A stretch of DNA of 64,000 nt from Agrobacterium tumefaciens (GTDB lineage Bacteria > Pseudomonadota > Alphaproteobacteria > Rhizobiales > Rhizobiaceae): the NCBI GenBank assembly GCA_025560025.1, contig CP048486.1, positions 1,266,501 through 1,330,500 of the forward strand. Direction: 5' to 3'. Shown one piece after another: positions 42,224 to 57,774 of the stretch. The first letter of the stretch is position 1, and the number at the start of each line of letters is the position of its first letter. The position numbers and the translations under genes were made by a program. The notes under the pieces are model-generated. The model had not been told where the DNA came from. It was given only the letters and a program-made list of their open reading frames with translations, and searched no databases.

Positions 42224-42712
42224 TCAGACGTCCTGTGGCCTGTCCTCGGGGTTGAACTGGGTGATGGTGGTCCAGCGGGCGGTGAGCGCCGGTTTCTGCT
42301 CGTTTTCGATCTCCACCGTCACATCATAGGTCGTCACCAGCATGGCGGCGCCACGAAAACGCGCCTCGGCCAAGATGAAACGTCCGCGCACGCGCGCGCC
42401 GCTTTTGACCGGCGCGACGAAGCGGACGGCGTCAAAGCCGTAATTGATGCCCATGGTCGTTTCGCGAATGCGGGGCAGGGCATCGTAATTCAGCGCCGAA
42501 AGCAGCGAGAGCGTCAGGAACCCATGCGCGATGGTGCCGCCGAAAGGGCTTTCCGCCTTGGCGCGTTCGGGGTCCGTATGGATGAACTGCTCGTCCAGCG
42601 TTGCTTTTGCGAAGGCGTTTATCATCGACTGGTCGACGGTAATCCAGTCGGAAACGCCCATTTCCGTACCGACGAAATTTTTCATTTCCGCCAGCGCTAT
42701 GTCCTTTGCCAT
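42224..42712 (-). CDS. MaoC-family (R)-hydratase/dehydratase
   Basis: A 162-residue hot-dog fold enzyme of the MaoC/(R)-enoyl-CoA hydratase family. SDWITVDQSMINAFAKATLD is followed by the active-site loop EQFIHTDPERAKAESPFGGTIAHGF, with the catalytic Asp/His pair (D, H in IHTDP and GTIAHG). This pattern fits hydration of CoA- or ACP-linked enoyl thioesters. ATG 42712 has AGAGGT upstream. It follows glgX by 54 nt on the same strand; whether it is transcribed with the glg operon is not clear. Confidence 0.85.
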   Translation of the reverse strand: MAKDIALAEMKNFVGTEMGVSDWITVDQSMINAFAKATLDEQFIHTDPERAKAESPFGGTIAHGFLTLSLLSALNYDALPRIRETTMGINYGFDAVRFVAPVKSGARVRGRFILAEARFRGAAMLVTTYDVTVEIENEQKPALTARWTTITQFNPEDRPQDV

Positions 42713-42766
42713 GTTACCTCTTCTGGGTTGTCTCGCGGCACTTATAAAGGTGCCGGGGCCAGGCGA

Positions 42767-44722
42767 TCAACCGCGTCGATAAAACACCACAGAGCGGGCG
42801 GGAAGGAAGGCGGGATTGCCGAAATCCGTACCGATCGCCCGCCAGCCATCGCCGGGCAGGGTGAAGGGAACGATCTTGCGGCCGCGGTTGATGAGAACGG
42901 CAAGCTCGGCGTCGTCCCCGGTTTCATGATCTAGGGTTGAGAGCACCATGGCGAATGCCGGCCCGTCCGGTCTTTCCCATTCTTCCACCGTCATCGGTTT
43001 GCCGCCCGGCGCAAGCCATTCCACGTCGCCATTGCCGGAGAAAAAGCCGGTTTGCGAAAAAATGCCGAACCTTTTGCGAAGTGTGGAAAGGAACGCCGTG
43101 TGATCGATCAGTTCGGGTGAGAGTGACGACCAGTCGACCCAGGTGATGTCGTTATCCTGGCAATAGGCATTGTTGTTGCCGTGCTGGCTGCGGCCTCCCT
43201 CATCGCCGGCGGTCAGCATCAATGTGCCGCGGCTGACGAATAGCGTGGAAAGCAGCGCTTTCACATCGGCAATGCGCGCGGCGACAATGGCAGGATCATC
43301 GGTCAGACCCTCGATACCATTGTTCCAGGAGTGATTTTCATTGTGGCCATCGCGATTGTTCTCGCCGTTTTTCTCATTGTGCTTGTGTTCGTGGCTGACA
43401 AGATCGAACAGGGTAAAACCGTCATGGGCGGCAAGGAAATTGACGCTGCGGGTGCTGGAGCGGCCATGGCGGGAAAAGATCGGCGAAGAGCCGGAGAGCG
43501 CATTGGCCAGGGCGCCGGTCGTTCCCGCATCACCGCGCCAGAACCGGCGCATATCGTCACGGGCGCGGTCGTTCCATTCCAGAAAGCTTTCAGGAAAATT
43601 GCCCAGCTGATAACCGCCGGGCCCGATATCCCATGGTTCGGCAATCAGCACACGGTCATAAAGCACGGGGTCCGAATGCATGGCCGCCAGCGTTTCGCTT
43701 GCCATGTCAAAGCCGCTCGCGGTTCTTCCGAGAATTGGGGCGAGATCGAAACGGAAGCCATCTATGCCCGCACTCAAGACGAAATGTCGAAGTGAATCGA
43801 TGATGAGCTGGCGAATATAGGGATGATCGCAGGCGACCGTATTGCCGGTACCGGTATCGTTGACCAGCACGCCGGGCTTATCCTGCGGGTGGCGAAAGGC
43901 AGTCAGATTGTCGAGCCCACGCAATGACAGGATGGAGCCGGCGCTGTCGCTCTCACCGGTATGGTTGAAGACCAGATCGAGAATGACGCCGATGCCTTGC
44001 GCATGCAGCGCGGCGACCGTGTCGCGCAACTCGCGCACACCGCCGGGGCAGAGGCGCGGATCGAGCGCCATGAAGCCGACCGGATTGTAGCCCCATGCAT
44101 TGGAAAGGCCGAGCGGCGGCAGGTGGCGCTCATCGATCCAGGCGGTGATCGGCATCAGCTCCACCGCATCGACGCCGATTTTTTTCAGGTGCGCGAGAAT
44201 GGCAGGGTGGGCCAGCGCCGCCACGGTGCCTCTCAACTCTTCCGGCACTTGCGGATGTAATCTGGTGAAGGATTTGACTGAAAGTTCGTAAATCAGCCCG
44301 CCCTCGGTAAAAAGCGGCGGCTGGCGCTTGAGCGGCTCATACTCTGAAAGGATCGCCTTTGGCGTGACCGCGCCTGTTTCCTCGCCAAAGGCATAAAGCG
44401 CCGGATCATGCCGGAACGGCCGGTCTATCTGTGTCGCGTAGGGGTCGAGCAGCAGTTTTGAGGGATCGAACCAGAGACCATGTTCGGGAGCGTAAATGCC
44501 GTGGGCACGGAAGCCGTATCGCGTGCCGGGGCCAGCTTCTGTGACCGTCAGCCGGTGAATGTCATTCTCACCGCGCGACATCGGCAAACGGGCTATCTCT
44601 TTTTCGCCCTTTGCATCGAAAAGGCAAAGGGCGATTGCAGAGGCGTGCCGGGAATAGACCGTGAATTCCGTACCGTTTTCCGTCTGGATCGCACCTTTGG
44701 GGAAAACGGATGGTGTCTGCAT
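42767..44722 (-). CDS. glgX: Glycogen debranching enzyme GlgX
   Basis: Hydrolyses the alpha-1,6 branches of phosphorylase-limit glycogen (651 residues). N-terminal CBM48 domain (about 10-110, RYGFRAHGIYAPEHGLWFDPSKLLLDPYA) and GH13 barrel: region I DLVFNHTGE, region II GFRFDLAPILG (catalytic Asp), region III LIAEPWD (Glu), region IV FLAAHDGFT. ATG 44722 has GGAG about 10 nt upstream. It is the last glg gene, separated from pgm by 283 nt that hold a palindromic repeat. Confidence 0.94.
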   Translation of the reverse strand: MQTPSVFPKGAIQTENGTEFTVYSRHASAIALCLFDAKGEKEIARLPMSRGENDIHRLTVTEAGPGTRYGFRAHGIYAPEHGLWFDPSKLLLDPYATQIDRPFRHDPALYAFGEETGAVTPKAILSEYEPLKRQPPLFTEGGLIYELSVKSFTRLHPQVPEELRGTVAALAHPAILAHLKKIGVDAVELMPITAWIDERHLPPLGLSNAWGYNPVGFMALDPRLCPGGVRELRDTVAALHAQGIGVILDLVFNHTGESDSAGSILSLRGLDNLTAFRHPQDKPGVLVNDTGTGNTVACDHPYIRQLIIDSLRHFVLSAGIDGFRFDLAPILGRTASGFDMASETLAAMHSDPVLYDRVLIAEPWDIGPGGYQLGNFPESFLEWNDRARDDMRRFWRGDAGTTGALANALSGSSPIFSRHGRSSTRSVNFLAAHDGFTLFDLVSHEHKHNEKNGENNRDGHNENHSWNNGIEGLTDDPAIVAARIADVKALLSTLFVSRGTLMLTAGDEGGRSQHGNNNAYCQDNDITWVDWSSLSPELIDHTAFLSTLRKRFGIFSQTGFFSGNGDVEWLAPGGKPMTVEEWERPDGPAFAMVLSTLDHETGDDAELAVLINRGRKIVPFTLPGDGWRAIGTDFGNPAFLPARSVVFYRRG

Positions 44723-44827
44723 GGTCTGTTTCTCCGGGGATGATGTTTCTTCTCAAACGCGTCGGCAGGGTTGGAGGAGGCTTATCCTTTCACCCCAAAC
44801 TCCCAAAGGGCTGAAACCTCTCTTCCG

Positions 44828-44900
44828 TCATCCTCGGGCTTGACCCGAGGATCCACGACCCCCGCCGCACCATGGATCCTCGGGTCAAGCCCGAGGATGA
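44828..44900. repeat. Dispersed palindromic element, copy 2 (nested hairpins)
   Basis: A perfect 28-bp inverted repeat: arm 44828-44855 and arm 44873-44900, 17-nt spacer. Each arm is itself a small hairpin (CCTCGGG-CTTGA-CCCGAGG). The core matches copy 1 at 29743-29777, and similar sequence follows both (GTGGCGAAG...TCACC(C)CGATA). It lies between pgm and glgX, where it could weaken read-through or protect mRNA ends. In the 283-nt gap nothing else is seen. Confidence 0.85.
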
Positions 44901-45005
44901 TGCCGAATGTGGCGAAGGGTGTGTCACCCCGATAAGCTGCCTTGCCAAACGCCATCGTATTGCGCGGCGCTCTCTCTTCCGGAAGAGGCAAGCGCCTCAA
45001 TAACC

Positions 45006-48081
<3,076 letters not shown>

Positions 48082-48086
48082 GGGCT

Positions 48087-49349
48087 CTACAGGTCCAGCT
48101 TGTCGATCATCGATTGGGTGATAAGGCAAATGCCGTTTTCAGTGCGGCGGAAACGTTTGGCATCCAGTTCTGGGTCTTCTCCTACAATCAGTCCTTCCGG
48201 AATGACCACGCCATGATCGATGACGACGTTGCTCAGCTGGGCATGACGTCCGATCTTCACACTCGGCAGTACTACGGCATTCTCAAGGCGGGAGTATGAA
48301 TTGGCGCGCACGCCCGTGAACAGAAGGCTGCGGTTGAGAGCGGCACCGGAAATGATGCAGTCGCCGGAGACGACCGAAGACACGGCCGAACCGCGTCGGT
48401 TCTCATCGTCATGCACGAATTTCGCCGGCGGGGTGATTTCCGCATAGGTCCAGATCGGCCAGGACTTGTCGTAGATGTCGAGGTCCGGCACCACATCGGT
48501 CAGGTCGATATTGGCCTGCCAATAGGCATCGATGGTGCCGACATCGCGCCAGTAGGGTCCGTGTTCGAAATCCGAACGCACGCAGGAATCCGCGAAGCGG
48601 TGGGCGACGGCTTTGCCGTGCTTGACGATATAGGGAATGATGTCCTTGCCGAAATCGCGGCTGGAGGTCGGGTCGGCGGCGTCGCGGCGCAGGGCTTCCA
48701 TCAGGAATTTCGTGTGGAAGACGTAGATGCCCATCGAGGCGAGCGCGAAGCCCTCATTGCCGGGAATGCCCGGCGGATCGGCCGGCTTCTCGATGAAATC
48801 GATGATCTCGTCTTTTTCGTTCACATGCATCACGCCGAAACCGGTCGCTTCCATGCGCGGCACTTCCAGGCAGCCGATTGTTACGTCAGCGCCGGAATCC
48901 ACATGCTGCTGCAGCATGTATTCGTAGTCCATTTTGTAGATATGGTCGCCGGCCAGAATGACCATATATTCCGGCGCATAGGGCTCGATGATGTCGATGT
49001 TCTGGTAGACGGCGTCGGCTGTGCCTTCATACCATTGCGTTTCGGAAACGCGCTGGGAGGCCGGCAGAATATCGAAGCTTTCGTTACGCTCGGGACGGAA
49101 GAAGTCCCAGCCGCGCTGCAGGTGACGGATAAGCGAGTGCGCCTTGTATTGCGTGGCGACGCCGATGCGGCGAATGCCGGAATTGAGGGCATTGGAGAGC
49201 GCAAAATCGATGATGCGCGCCTTGCCGCCGAAATAGACGGCGGGTTTGGCCCGGCGGTCCGTCAATTCCTTCAGGCGGCTTCCTCTGCCGCCCGCGAGGA
49301 CATAGGCCATTGCATCACGCGCCAGTGGCTGAACTCTTTTTTCCGACAT
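48087..49349 (-). CDS. glgC: Glucose-1-phosphate adenylyltransferase
   Basis: ADP-glucose pyrophosphorylase, the regulated first step of glycogen synthesis (420 residues, same as the Agrobacterium enzyme, which is activated by fructose-6-phosphate and pyruvate). N-terminal [20 protein letters not shown], then [18 protein letters not shown]; substrate motifs [19 protein letters not shown] ([18 protein letters not shown]) and [13 protein letters not shown]; and a left-handed beta-helix C-terminus ([20 protein letters not shown]). Gap of 21 nt to glgB. Confidence 0.97.
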   Translation of the reverse strand: MSEKRVQPLARDAMAYVLAGGRGSRLKELTDRRAKPAVYFGGKARIIDFALSNALNSGIRRIGVATQYKAHSLIRHLQRGWDFFRPERNESFDILPASQRVSETQWYEGTADAVYQNIDIIEPYAPEYMVILAGDHIYKMDYEYMLQQHVDSGADVTIGCLEVPRMEATGFGVMHVNEKDEIIDFIEKPADPPGIPGNEGFALASMGIYVFHTKFLMEALRRDAADPTSSRDFGKDIIPYIVKHGKAVAHRFADSCVRSDFEHGPYWRDVGTIDAYWQANIDLTDVVPDLDIYDKSWPIWTYAEITPPAKFVHDDENRRGSAVSSVVSGDCIISGAALNRSLLFTGVRANSYSRLENAVVLPSVKIGRHAQLSNVVIDHGVVIPEGLIVGEDPELDAKRFRRTENGICLITQSMIDKLDL

Positions 49350-49370
49350 GGTGTCCTCCCTCTCTGTCTG

Positions 49371-51577
<2,207 letters not shown>

Positions 51578-51578
<1 letters not shown>

Positions 51579-54040
51579 CAGGCTCTCCAGATGTCGGCGG
51601 CATATTGCCGGATCGTCCTGTCGGACGAGAACCAGCCCATGCGTGCCGTGTTGCGGACTGTTTTGGCATACCAGCTATCCGGATTGCTCCAGATGGCATC
51701 CACCTCGCGCTGTGCATTGGCATAGGCGTCGAAGTCGCCGGCGACCATGAACCAGTCGCTATTGTAAATACCGTCGATCAGAGCGGAAAAGCGCGAGCGG
51801 TCATCGGGAGAGAACACGCCAGACGCGATGGATGACAGCGCCTGCGACAGTTCTGCCGATTGTTCGATGATCGCGCGGGGATTGTGGCCTTCGGCGCGTG
51901 CCTTGGCCACTTCTTCCGCCGTCATGCCGAAGATGACGATATTATCGTCACCCACATGTTCGAGCATTTCAACATTGGCGCCATCGAGCGTGCCGATGGT
52001 GAGAGCGCCGTTCAGGGCGAACTTCATGTTGCCAGTGCCCGAGGCTTCCATGCCCGCCGTCGAAATCTGTTCGGAAAGATCGGCGGCCGGAACCATGATT
52101 TCCGCAAGCGAGACGTTATAGTTCGGAATAAACACCACTTTCAGGAGCCCGCGCACGGCCGGATCGTTGTTGATGACCCGGGCAATATCGTTGGCAAGCT
52201 TTATGATCAGCTTCGCGTTGTGATAACTCGGCGCCGCCTTGCCTGCGAAGAACTTAACGCGCGGCACCCAATCCAGTTCCGGGTGGGAACGGATCTGGTC
52301 GTAAAGGGCCACCGTTTCCACAAGGTTCAGAAGCTGGCGTTTATATTCGTGAATACGCTTGATCTGGATATCGAACATGGCCGAAGGATCGACACGGATA
52401 CCCATGCGCTGCGCCACCGTATTGGCAAGCCGCACCTTGTTCAGACGCTTCACTTCGGCGAATTTCGCACGGAAACCGGCATCGTCGGCGAAACGGTCGA
52501 GCGCTGTCAGCTTTTCCGCATCGTCGAGGAAATCGTCGCCGATCGCTTCCCTGATCAACCCCGTCAGGCCGGGATTGCACTGCATCAGCCAGCGGCGTGG
52601 CGTGATGCCGTTGGTCTTGTTGTTGATGCGGTCGGGATAGAGGCTGTGCAGGTCGGCGAAGACCGTTTCCTTCATCAGCTCGGTATGAAGCGCTGAAACA
52701 CCGTTGATGGAATGCGAACCGATGAAGGCCAGATTGCCCATGCGCACGCGGCGCTCACCACCCTCGTCGATCAGCGAGATGGAGCGGATCTGCTGATCCG
52801 GCATCTTCTTTTCCTTGCGGGCATAGACCAGGGTGTTGGCGTTGATCGCATAGACGATCTGCATGTGCCGCGGCAGCAGCCGTTCCAGCAGAGGCACCGG
52901 CCAGCTTTCCAGAGCCTCCGGCAGAAGCGTGTGGTTGGTATAGGAGAAGGTTCCCCGGGTGATCGTCCAGGCCTCGTCGAATTCCAGACCATGCACATCG
53001 CACAGAAGACGCATCATTTCGGCAATGGAAATGGCCGGGTGCGTATCATTGAGCTGGATCGAAACCTTCTCGGGCAGCGATGTGAAATCAGGATATTGCT
53101 GCAGGTGGCGGCGCAGAATGTCCTGCAATGAGGCGGAGGAGAAGAAAAACTCCTGCCGCAGGCGCAGTTCCTGGCCTGCCGGCGTCGCGTCCGCAGGATA
53201 AAGAACCCGCGTCAGGCTTTCCGCCTTGTTGCTCTCACGCAATGCGCCGATATGGTCGCCGGCGTTGAAGGCGGCAAGCAGAATGGGGTCGATCGGCTGG
53301 GCCGACCACAGGCGCAATGTGTTGACACGCGTGCCGCGCCAGCCGACGACCGGCGTGTCATATGCCATGGCGATCACGCGCTCGGCCGGTTTCCAGACGA
53401 AACGCTGCGGATCTTCATAGCCGCCGATCGTCTCCACCGATCCGCCGAAGCCGATTTCATAGGAGCTTTCCCGGCGTTCGAACTCCCAGGGATTGCCGTG
53501 CGCCAGCCAGGTCTCGGGCAGTTCCACCTGCCATCCATCCGCCATCTGCTGGCGGAAAAGGCCGTGCACGTAACGGATACCATAACCGTAGGCGGGAATA
53601 TCGACGGTTGCCATCGATTCCATGAAGCAGGCCGCGAGACGACCAAGACCGCCATTTCCGAGTGCGGCATCCGGCTCCAGCCCGGCGATGACATCCAGAT
53701 CGACGCCGAGCGAGGAAAGCGCATCCCGGATTTCGTGCATCAGCCCGATATTGGAGATGGCGTCGCGCATGAGACGGCCGATCAGGAATTCGAGCGACAG
53801 GTAATAAACGCGCTTGGAATTGTTCTGATAGGCCTTGCGGGTGGATTCCATCCATTTGTCGATGATGCGGTCGCGGACGACGAGAATGGTTGCAGTCAGC
53901 CAGTCATGCGGCTTGGCGACTTTGACGTCCTTGCCGATGCGGTAGGTCAGTCGCTCGATGATTTCCGCCGCCATGATTTCCGGATTGGAACTGCGCGGGG
54001 CGGGGCGGGGAAGATCGGCGGCGTTGAGATTATTGATCAT
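51578..54040 (-). CDS. glgP: Glycogen/alpha-glucan phosphorylase
   Basis: PLP-dependent phosphorylase that releases glucose-1-phosphate from glycogen (820 residues). GLGNGGLGRLAACFMESMATV-type substrate loop is visible as ALGNGGLGRLAACFMES; the PLP-site motif is EASGTGNMKFALNGALTIG with the Schiff-base Lys. ATG 54040 heads the glgP-B-C-A-pgm-X operon, so its upstream region (54041-54481) carries the operon promoter. Placing degradation first, coupled to branching, is the known Agrobacterium layout. Confidence 0.96.
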
Positions 54041-54481
54041 TGGTCGGTCAGCACCTTGGTGGGAGGAGAGGGTCTGATGAGGTCGATCCGGTTTGCCTTT
54101 GCTGATGCCAGTTTATGCATCGATATAGAGGCGTGGCAACAGCAATTTTTCCGGAAAGTTGAACAGCTTAATGTAATGAAAAATAAGACTTTTCCCTCAG
54201 CGCCAAAGGGTCGCCGAAGGCATTGCGCGCTCTTTTTGCGCCGTTCATGAACGGGTTTGCGTGGTCGTTGCGATGCCGGGCATCGTTCAAGAAAGGGAGA
54301 GAAGCTGCAACACTATCGAAATGGTTCACCGGTCCTGAAATCTGTTTCGGTCTATCGGATCACACACTAGCCTTCGCGGCTGAGAAAATTCAATGAAAAT
54401 AAACGAGGCGCTGCCGCCGCGGCACAGGCCGGCGGCGGCTACGGTCTCAAAACCGGCCCTGATCAGGGGGAAATACGAGAT
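54041..54481. promoter_or_regulatory. glg operon promoter region
   Basis: A 441-nt gap on the minus strand upstream of glgP and downstream of the glutamine amidotransferase gene. The AT-rich stretch 54160-54200 is the most promoter-like part. It also holds the terminator candidate 54413-54439. No gene is supported; a 77-codon plus-strand frame here overlaps the amidotransferase gene in antisense. Confidence 0.5.
54397..54439 (-). terminator. Terminator candidate for the racemase-amidotransferase unit
   Basis: Stem GCCGCCGC (54413-54420) and GCGGCGGC (54432-54439) with further inner pairing, followed on the minus strand after 9 nt by TTTATTTT. The distance to the T-tract makes it a weaker candidate. 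Confidence 0.45.
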
Positions 54482-55252
54482 TTATGCCGGAAAAAATGGT
54501 TCGGTCTTCATCTCGCTGGCGCGGATCGTCACCCTTGTATTTGGCGGAACGGCGCACCACGGGGTGCAATCGAAGGAAAAGGGCTCCGAACTTAGCGCGA
54601 TACCCTCATCGAGACCACGCCAGTAAAGTGTCGGCGGCTTGTCATCGCTGGACCAGCGGAAGGCATGCAGGCAATCGCCATCCATCAGCACGGCGCTGAA
54701 TCTCAGCGCGGAAGATACGCCAGCGGCGATCATCCGTTCCTGGCAGAGGTGCAGCGCGGTGGAAATGGCCCGGACCGGGTCCGCATCGAGGCCGTGACCG
54801 GCGGCGATCAGGAAAATGGCTTCGCTGTCGCCGGTGCCGCGCCGGGAGGCATAGATATCGTCGGGGATGAGGGAATCGATATCGCGCCTGATCTGTTCGT
54901 AACCGCCGATCTGGCCGTTATGCATGAACAGATACCGCCCATGCGCGAAGGGGTGGCAATTGGCGCGCGATACCTCGCCCGATGTGGCGGAGCGAACATG
55001 GGCCATGAACATGCCCGAGCGAAGCTGGTGGCAAAGGGCGGCCAGATTGGCGTCGGACCAGGCGGGTCTGGTGTCGCGAAAAACGCCGGGCGTTCCGCGC
55101 TCGCCATACCATCCAAGACCGCAACCATCGCCATTAACGACGGTCTTTGCTTCCCGCGCGGCCATGGACTGGCTGACCAGCGATGCTTCCGGCTCGATCA
55201 GAAGACTGTCGAGCCAGACAGGTTTACCGGAATAGGCAAAGAGGCGACACAT
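54482..55252 (-). CDS. Class II glutamine amidotransferase (GATase_4 / YafJ-EgtC type)
   Basis: A 256-residue N-terminal-nucleophile amidohydrolase. It begins MCRLFAYSGKPV, so Cys2 becomes the catalytic N-terminal residue. GDGCGLGWYGERG, FMAHVRSATSGEVSRANCHPF and RYLFMHNGQIGGYE are the glutamine-binding blocks; RGTGDSEAIFLIA follows. Relatives include YafJ and EgtC (ergothioneine). No synthase domain is fused, so its amide acceptor is unknown. Its start directly abuts the racemase stop, so both are one transcript. Confidence 0.9.
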   Translation of the reverse strand: MCRLFAYSGKPVWLDSLLIEPEASLVSQSMAAREAKTVVNGDGCGLGWYGERGTPGVFRDTRPAWSDANLAALCHQLRSGMFMAHVRSATSGEVSRANCHPFAHGRYLFMHNGQIGGYEQIRRDIDSLIPDDIYASRRGTGDSEAIFLIAAGHGLDADPVRAISTALHLCQERMIAAGVSSALRFSAVLMDGDCLHAFRWSSDDKPPTLYWRGLDEGIALSSEPFSFDCTPWCAVPPNTRVTIRASEMKTEPFFPA

Positions 55253-55966
55253 TCATGCGGCCCTGTTCAGGGCCTTGTTTCCGAGTGCGAAACCGACGGC
55301 GGCCTTTGCGTGAATGGCGGTCGAATCGTAACCCGGCAGCGGCAGCGCATCGGGATCGATCAGCAGCGAAATCTCGGTGCAGCCGAGAATGACGGAATCG
55401 ACGCCGAGTGCGCGGGCTTTCTCGATGACTGCGAGATAGCGCTCGCGCGAGCAGGACTTGATCTCGCCCTGGCAAAGTTCACCGAAGATGATGTCGTGGA
55501 TCGCAGCCCGGTCTTCCGCGTCCGGAACGACCACCTCGACGCCGTGGCGGCGCATGCGGTCGGTGTAGAAACCATGTTCCATCGTGTAGCGGGTGGCGAG
55601 CAGCAGCGGCTTGCGGCGTCCGTCCACCTTCAGGGCTGCGGCGGTTTCGTCGATGATATCGATCAACGCCACGCCTGACATCTTCTCAACCGTGTCAGCG
55701 ACAAGATGCATGGTGTTGGTGCAGATGAGCACACAATCGGCACCCGCATTGGCAAGGCGTGCGCCGGCGGCGCCCAGAAGCGCGCCAGCCTCATCCCAGC
55801 GGTCAGCCTTCTGAAGGGCGACGACTTCGGAAAAATCGAGCGAATGCATGACGATGTCTGCCGAGACCAGTCCGCCGCGGCTGTCGCGCACGGCCTCATT
55901 GATCATCCGGTAGTAGGTTGCGGTCGATTCCCAGCTCATGCCGCCGATCAGGCCGATCCGTTTCAT
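55253..55966 (-). CDS. Aspartate/glutamate racemase family protein
   Basis: A 237-residue cofactor-independent racemase-fold enzyme. GLIGGMSWESTATYYRMIN is the typical start; the two catalytic cysteines are in VLICTNTMH and VILGCTEISLLI. ATG 55966 has AAGGGA upstream; a longer frame to 56107 is unlikely. Such enzymes act on aspartate, glutamate or broader amino acids. It is divergent from an Lrp-type regulator, which probably controls it. Confidence 0.88.
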   Translation of the reverse strand: MKRIGLIGGMSWESTATYYRMINEAVRDSRGGLVSADIVMHSLDFSEVVALQKADRWDEAGALLGAAGARLANAGADCVLICTNTMHLVADTVEKMSGVALIDIIDETAAALKVDGRRKPLLLATRYTMEHGFYTDRMRRHGVEVVVPDAEDRAAIHDIIFGELCQGEIKSCSRERYLAVIEKARALGVDSVILGCTEISLLIDPDALPLPGYDSTAIHAKAAVGFALGNKALNRAA

Positions 55967-56133
55967 AAGAGTTCCCTTATCAAGTTTGATTGAAGACAAG
56001 AATGCCATCGCCGGGACGAAAACGGCATGCGTTTTTGCGGGGATTTCGCAGTGTAGATGCAAAACTAGCGCGCTCTTTGTGTGAAAATCGCAAATTTCTT
56101 GCGTCATTGCGTTAACCTGTGCATTCTTTGTCG

Positions 56134-56595
56134 ATGATTGATGATCGCGACCGCCGAATCCTTGCGATTCTCCAGGAAAATGCTGAAACGCCGCTCGCCG
56201 ACATTGCGGAGGAAGTGTCGCTGTCGCTATCCGCCTGTTCGCGCCGCATCACGCGGCTGCGGGCGGAAGGTTATGTAACGGGCACGATGGCGCTGCTTGA
56301 CCGGCGCAAGATCAATCTGCCGACCACGGTTTTCCTGCTGGTGAGGACTGGCCTGCATGCGGAGGATTGGCTGGACCGCTTCCATGCCGCCGTCAGCACC
56401 ATACCGGAGATCGTCGAGGTTCATCGGCTGACCGGGAATTTCGATTATATTCTGAAGTTGGTGCTGCCGAATGTCGAATATTACGACACGATCTACAAAC
56501 AGATTCTGCGCCGCGTCGAGCTTTACGACATGTCCGCCTATATCTCCATGGAGACGGTGAAGCTGTCATCGTCGCTGCCAACGACACATATATGA
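56134..56595 (+). CDS. Lrp/AsnC-family transcriptional regulator
   Basis: A 153-residue amino-acid-responsive regulator. N-terminal helix-turn-helix: [26 protein letters not shown] and [19 protein letters not shown] (shown in two parts), followed by a RAM ligand domain with the typical alternating strands ([20 protein letters not shown]). ATG 56134 is preferred; an in-frame GTG exists at 56119 without a ribosome site. It is divergent from the racemase gene with 167 nt between starts, the classical arrangement for local control of the amino-acid gene pair. Confidence 0.88.
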   Translation: MIDDRDRRILAILQENAETPLADIAEEVSLSLSACSRRITRLRAEGYVTGTMALLDRRKINLPTTVFLLVRTGLHAEDWLDRFHAAVSTIPEIVEVHRLTGNFDYILKLVLPNVEYYDTIYKQILRRVELYDMSAYISMETVKLSSSLPTTHI

Positions 56596-56613
56596 TGAGG
56601 CCACTGGCTTTTT

Positions 56614-57603
56614 TCAGCGTGCGGTTTCGAAGTGAAAACCGAAGCGGAAATTTCGTGTCTCACCGGGTTGAAGGGTGATCGCAGCGGCAAGTTCCGGCTG
56701 GTTGAAAGCGTTGGTGGGGGTCTCAACGGGTTCGAGCGCGATGGAAGTTCGCCTGTCGCGGGCAAGCGTGTCGCCGGTGAAGACATGCGTGTGGCCACGC
56801 TCCTGCCAGATGGTCAGGCTTGATCCGTTCCGTCGGTTCTCCAGCCGTGTCTCGTACAGTCCATTTTCGGATGCGATCAGATCGGTAAAGCAGACATCGA
56901 GCACATGGTCGGCAAGCGGCGCGGCGGCAAGAAACGTCGCATCGTCCCGCCGCTTGAGAAGTCCGTTTGTCCTGTCGAGCAGCGGTATCAAATGCTCATC
57001 CGTCTCGATCGCCGTTCGCGAAGGGAGCCTTAGATCGAGATCGTCGATGGACGCCATGCCGGGCAGACGGAAATAGGGGTGCCAGCCGGCGGCGAAGGGC
57101 AGCGGCCGGTCGTCACCATTGATGCCGCGTATGTCTATGGTGACGTCATGGCCGGAGAATTGGTATTCCACCTCGATGGCGAGATGATAGGGATAACCCT
57201 TGAAGTCGCCAGGCGATATCTCCGTGCGGAAAAGGAGCACATGGACGCCATCCTCTTCGAAAGACCGGGTGAGGGCAAACGGCAGGGCTCTGGCGAAACC
57301 GTGGAAAACGAGGCTTTCGCTGGCAAGCACCGGCTCTATTTGATGCGTCTCTCCGCCAAAACTGAACCGGCCGTCCGGGATGCGATTGGTAAAGGGAGCG
57401 AGAATGCCGTTTCTCACGCCGCCCTGGGATTGCAATTCCGCAGGGGTCAAATAGCCGTCGACAAGGTTTTCACATTTGCCGTCTTCGGCAAGGTGCGGCT
57501 GCCAGCTCAGAAGGGTAGCGCCCTCATAAGCGATCTCGGCGCTGAAACCATTTCCGGAAATGGCAATACCGGCAATCCCCGTGCCTGTCACAGAGGTGGT
57601 CAT
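56614..57603 (-). CDS. Aldose 1-epimerase family protein
   Basis: A 329-residue galactose-mutarotase-fold protein that interconverts sugar anomers. VRNGILAPFTNRIPDGRF (substrate arginine), FHGFARALPF (first His), PFAAGWHPYFRLPG (catalytic His) and SIALEPVETPTNAFN (Glu base) match the family. ATG 57603 has AAAGGA 12 nt upstream; earlier in-frame codons are not supported. It lies downstream of the oxidoreductase and idnO on the same strand, pointing to a sugar or sugar-acid role. Its end is 18 nt from the convergent regulator gene. Confidence 0.85.
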   Translation of the reverse strand: MTTSVTGTGIAGIAISGNGFSAEIAYEGATLLSWQPHLAEDGKCENLVDGYLTPAELQSQGGVRNGILAPFTNRIPDGRFSFGGETHQIEPVLASESLVFHGFARALPFALTRSFEEDGVHVLLFRTEISPGDFKGYPYHLAIEVEYQFSGHDVTIDIRGINGDDRPLPFAAGWHPYFRLPGMASIDDLDLRLPSRTAIETDEHLIPLLDRTNGLLKRRDDATFLAAAPLADHVLDVCFTDLIASENGLYETRLENRRNGSSLTIWQERGHTHVFTGDTLARDRRTSIALEPVETPTNAFNQPELAAAITLQPGETRNFRFGFHFETAR

Positions 57604-57774
57604 CGGGAAATTGTCCTTTGCATGCATGCGTCTGCGGTCACCGGGCCTGCCGCCCCGCCGATTCGTCAGATCATCTTCGTTGCGGGGACATTTCGCAATG
57701 GCCGAGCAGCAAAGATGCATGACCTGTGCATCCAGTTCGGCAATTCCGATTTGATCGCCTGCCCGTGGTGAATG

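Noticed and set aside
54393..54626. A 77-codon frame overlapping the end of the amidotransferase gene
   Set aside because: Antisense overlap with a conserved gene end and no supporting homology or ribosome site.
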